Of a DNA stretch of 7,646 nucleotides, positions 5,605 to 7,646 are shown piece by piece. The position numbers and the translations under genes are program-made. The stretch's first letter is position 1, and every line of letters starts with the position of its first letter. The stretch covers positions 1 to 7,646 of the forward strand of contig DATDCY010000006.1 of the NCBI GenBank assembly GCA_036524115.1, in the 5' to 3' direction. Source of the DNA: a bacterium (GTDB lineage Bacteria > JAUVQV01 > DATDCY01). The notes below the pieces were generated by a model that had not been told where the DNA came from, did not search any database, and was given only the letters and a program-made list of their open reading frames with translations.

Positions 5605-5624
5605 TGTTCATAGTTTTCTGAACG
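5605..5624. promoter_or_regulatory. Operator 2 upstream of the SDR gene: TGTTCA-N8-TGAACG
   Basis: TGTTCA (5605-5610) and TGAAC (5619-5623) are spaced by TAGTTTTC. Over 19 nt the site matches operator 1 at 15 positions, including both half-sites and the TTC at the end of the spacer. It lies in the 60-bp gap between the regulator stop and the SDR start, downstream of an A5T5 tract (5587-5596) that could act as an UP-like element. A clean -35/-10 pair is not apparent, so the site may govern a weak promoter or act on read-through transcription from the regulator promoter. Confidence 0.65.
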
Positions 5625-5648
5625 TACAGAATACAGGAGGGGGGGGCC

Positions 5649-6560
5649 GTGGAACAGGAGAGACATGCGGTCACCGGTGCTTTCGGCTATGCCGGGCGAT
5701 ACATCGCAGGACAGCTCCTTGACGAAGGTTTCGTCGTTCGAACGCTGACGAACGCGCCGCGGGACCTCGACCCGTTCGGGGGACGGGTCGAGGTGCGGGC
5801 CCTCGACCTGCGGGACGCGTCCGCCCTCACCACCTCGCTGCAGGGGGTGGACGTCCTCTACAACACGTACTGGGTCCGCTTCAATCACGCTCGCTTCGGC
5901 CACGCCGAAGCCGTCGAGAATTCGTTGCGGCTGTTCGCAGCGGCGCGCGCGGCGGGCGTCCGCCGCATCGTGCACGTGAGCATCACGAATCCCGCGGAGG
6001 ACTCACCCTTCGAGTATTTCCGCGGGAAGGCCCGCCTCGAACGCGCGCTCCGCGAGTCGGGCTTGAGCTACGCGATCCTCCGTCCCGCCGTTCTCTTCGG
6101 CGGCCACGACATCCTCGTCAACAACATCGCCTGGATGCTCAGGCGGTTCCCGGTCTTCGGCGTCTTCGGAGACGGCGCGTACCGATTGGACCCGATCCAC
6201 GTTGCCGACCTCGCGCACCTGGCGGTTCGTCTCGGCGGAAGCCGCGAGAACGTGATCACCGACGCCGTCGGACCCGAGTCGTACAGCTACCGCGATCTGG
6301 TCGTCCGCATCGGCGAGGCAATCGGCAGGCGCAGGCCGATGATCCGGATCTCCCCGCGACTGGGCCATGCGCTCGGCCTGGCGGCAGGGCTTGCGGTCCG
6401 GGACGTCGTGATCACCCGCGAGGAGATCGGGGGACTGATGGCCGGATTGCTGCACGTGACATCGACGCCGCTCGGCACGACCAGCTTCAGCGCCTGGGCG
6501 CGGGACAACGGCGCGACGCTCGGGCTGCATTATGCGAGCGAACTGGCCCGCCGCCGCTGA
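5649..6560 (+). CDS. NAD(P)-binding atypical SDR / NmrA-like protein
   Basis: This 303-residue protein has an N-terminal Rossmann fold with the dinucleotide motif TGAFGYAGRYI (G10, G13, G16). The active-site region of an atypical/extended short-chain dehydrogenase follows: HVSITNP with S111, then Y123-FRG-K127 as YxxxK. The segment LRPAVLFGGHDILVNNIAWMLRRFPVFGVFGDGAYRLDPIHVADLA (144-189) is typical of NAD-dependent epimerase/NDUFA9-like or NmrA-like proteins. It may be a reductase, an epimerase or a redox-sensing NAD(P) binder; substrate is not predictable. The GTG start is set by AGGAGG (5635-5640) followed by a G-run and an 8-nt spacer, and gives a normal distance to the glycine motif. The spacing of 60 bp to the regulator and the shared operator make the two a functional pair. 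The downstream neighbour moaA is convergent. Confidence 0.88.
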   Translation: MEQERHAVTGAFGYAGRYIAGQLLDEGFVVRTLTNAPRDLDPFGGRVEVRALDLRDASALTTSLQGVDVLYNTYWVRFNHARFGHAEAVENSLRLFAAARAAGVRRIVHVSITNPAEDSPFEYFRGKARLERALRESGLSYAILRPAVLFGGHDILVNNIAWMLRRFPVFGVFGDGAYRLDPIHVADLAHLAVRLGGSRENVITDAVGPESYSYRDLVVRIGEAIGRRRPMIRISPRLGHALGLAAGLAVRDVVITREEIGGLMAGLLHVTSTPLGTTSFSAWARDNGATLGLHYASELARRR

Positions 6561-6563
6561 CGC

Positions 6564-6581
6564 CGGCCGTATCAGCGGCCG
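6564..6581. terminator. Small hairpin between convergent genes
   Basis: CGGCCG (6564-6569) and CGGCCG (6576-6581) form a 6-bp stem with loop TATCAG in the 22-bp gap between the SDR stop and the moaA stop. The location suits a bidirectional terminator, but there is no T-run on either side and the stem is short. Confidence 0.3.
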
Positions 6582-6582
6582 A

Positions 6583-7641
6583 CTACCCGCCGATCTGGCA
6601 CATGGTGCGGACGAACTCCGCGCCCCCGTCCCCCTCGGGCACCAGGTCGTGCGACGCCGGCTTGAGGCGGATCGCCTCGCGGAAGAGCGCGACGAGGCCC
6701 TCGCCGCGCACGCCCGAGCGCCACGCCGCCTTGACGTCGACGCCGATGCGGTCGGTCAGCAGGCAGGTGCGGACCCAGCCGTCCGCGGTCAGCCGGATGC
6801 GGTTGCAGCCGGCGCAGAAGTGCTGCGAGAGCGGGCTGATGAAGCCGACCGTGCCCGCCGCGCCCGGGATGCGCCAGTAGCGCGCCGGGCCGCGCCCGGC
6901 CGGCGCCACGGGCGTCTCCTCGAGGCCGAACCGCGCCTGGATCCGCGCCCGCAGCTGCGCGCTCGGGATGAAGCGCCGCTCGCGCTGCAGCCGCGCGTTG
7001 CCGACGGGCATGAATTCGATGAACCGCACATGCCACGGCTGCGCGACCGTCATGCGCGCCATCTCCTCGACCTCGTCGTCGTTCACGCCGGGGATGACGA
7101 CCATGTTGATCTTCAGCGGGACGAGCCCCGCCTCCTCGGCCGCGCGAATCCCCGCCAGCGTCGCCTCCAGGTCGCCGCCGCGGCAGATGGCGCGGTAGCG
7201 CTCCGGGCGCAGGGTGTCGAGGCTGATGTTCACGCGCGCCAGGCCGGCCGCGCGCAACTCGCCCGCGAAGCGCGGCAGCAGCAGCGCGTTGGTCGTGAGC
7301 GAGAGCTCGTCGACGCCGGGCAGGCGCGCGAGGCGGCGCACGAGCTCGACGAGCCCGGCGCGCACGAGCGGCTCGCCGCCCGTCACGCGGATGCCGCGCA
7401 GCCCGAGCTCCGGCGCGACCGCCTCGAGGATCCCGATGATCTCGTCGAAGGTCAGGATCTCCGCGTGGGGGACGGTCCGGACGCCCGCCTCGGGCATGCA
7501 GTAGACGCAGCGCAGATTGCAGCGGTCCGTGACCGAGAGACGCAGGTAGGAGACGACCCGCGGCGGCGCGCCGGGCGACGCCTGGGGCGCGGCGGCGGGG
7601 CCGGTCACGCTCGCTCGCCCGCCGCTTGCCGCGCCTAGCAC
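6583..7641 (-). CDS. moaA: GTP 3',8-cyclase MoaA (molybdenum cofactor biosynthesis)
   Basis: This radical SAM enzyme converts GTP to (8S)-3',8-cyclo-7,8-dihydro-GTP, the first step of molybdopterin synthesis. The N-terminal radical-SAM cluster motif CxxxCxxC is C41-C45-C48 (TDRCNLRCVYCMP), followed by the SAM-binding GGEP at 88-91. The second 4Fe-4S cluster, which binds GTP, is shown by C276, C279 and C293 (HFCAGCNRIRLT...RTC). The protein ends in QIGG, and a C-terminal Gly-Gly is required for MoaA activity. The start is uncertain. A GTG at 7641-7639 gives 352 residues, a second GTG at 7608-7606 (residue 12) would give 341, and the frame has no stop before the window edge, so the gene may begin beyond it. 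No Shine-Dalgarno can be judged for the first GTG. No other molybdenum cofactor gene is in view. Confidence 0.95.
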   Translation of the reverse strand: MLGAASGGRASVTGPAAAPQASPGAPPRVVSYLRLSVTDRCNLRCVYCMPEAGVRTVPHAEILTFDEIIGILEAVAPELGLRGIRVTGGEPLVRAGLVELVRRLARLPGVDELSLTTNALLLPRFAGELRAAGLARVNISLDTLRPERYRAICRGGDLEATLAGIRAAEEAGLVPLKINMVVIPGVNDDEVEEMARMTVAQPWHVRFIEFMPVGNARLQRERRFIPSAQLRARIQARFGLEETPVAPAGRGPARYWRIPGAAGTVGFISPLSQHFCAGCNRIRLTADGWVRTCLLTDRIGVDVKAAWRSGVRGEGLVALFREAIRLKPASHDLVPEGDGGAEFVRTMCQIGG

Positions 7642-7646
7642 CCGGG

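Noticed and set aside
5010-5975. Minus-strand 321-codon frame across the regulator, both operators and the SDR start
   Set aside because: It crosses a clear promoter and two genes with convincing family motifs. No coherent domain appears in its translation.
6532-7638. Plus-strand 368-codon frame opposite moaA
   Set aside because: Arg/Ala/Asp-rich shadow translation. MoaA on the minus strand carries every cluster cysteine and the terminal GG.

Overview
The window is GC-rich, with about 70% G+C in most coding sequence, and densely packed. The dominant signals are bacterial: sigma70-type promoters, Shine-Dalgarno sequences, a lipobox lipoprotein and a GbsR/MarR-type repressor. Gene content and style suggest a high-GC Gram-negative such as a deltaproteobacterium (Desulfuromonadota/Myxococcota-like). 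That placement is an inference from family resemblance and was not tested. No rRNA, tRNA, CRISPR array, transposase or phage gene is visible.

Left part (1-3496). A minus-strand gene for a membrane protein runs off the left edge. It is divergent from a GT-B family 4 glycosyltransferase (253-1383) across a 47-bp gap that contains a TATA-centred palindrome. Next comes a well-formed sigma70 promoter (1408-1436) driving inositol-3-phosphate synthase (ino1, 1482-2684), which carries an unusual Ala/Lys-rich C-terminal tail. The nucleotidase gene surE (2705-3496) follows 20 bp later, probably in the same operon.

Intergenic mosaic (3497-3803). These 307 bp hold no convincing gene but are packed with structure. 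There is a 10-bp GC hairpin just after surE, two imperfect ~41-bp direct repeats, an inverted repeat enclosing the first of them, a 23-bp-period tandem repeat between them, and a long C/G hairpin before the next gene. The region looks like one or more dispersed intergenic repeat elements.

Middle (3804-4978). An inositol monophosphatase/SuhB-family gene is followed by a small lipoprotein of unknown function. Ino1 plus the phosphatase would make the complete two-step route from glucose 6-phosphate to free myo-inositol. The upstream PimB-like glycosyltransferase hints at an inositol- or glycolipid-related use, but no phosphatidylinositol synthase is in view.

Right part (4979-7641). A GbsR/MarR-family regulator (5091-5588) and an NAD(P)-binding atypical SDR/NmrA-like protein (5649-6560) form a two-gene unit. 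The same palindrome, TGTTCA-N8-TGAAC(A/G), lies over the -10 box of the regulator promoter and again immediately upstream of the SDR gene. This strongly suggests one autoregulated local regulon and is the most informative regulatory signal in the window. Convergent to it on the minus strand is moaA (GTP 3',8-cyclase, molybdenum cofactor synthesis), whose start lies at or beyond the right edge.
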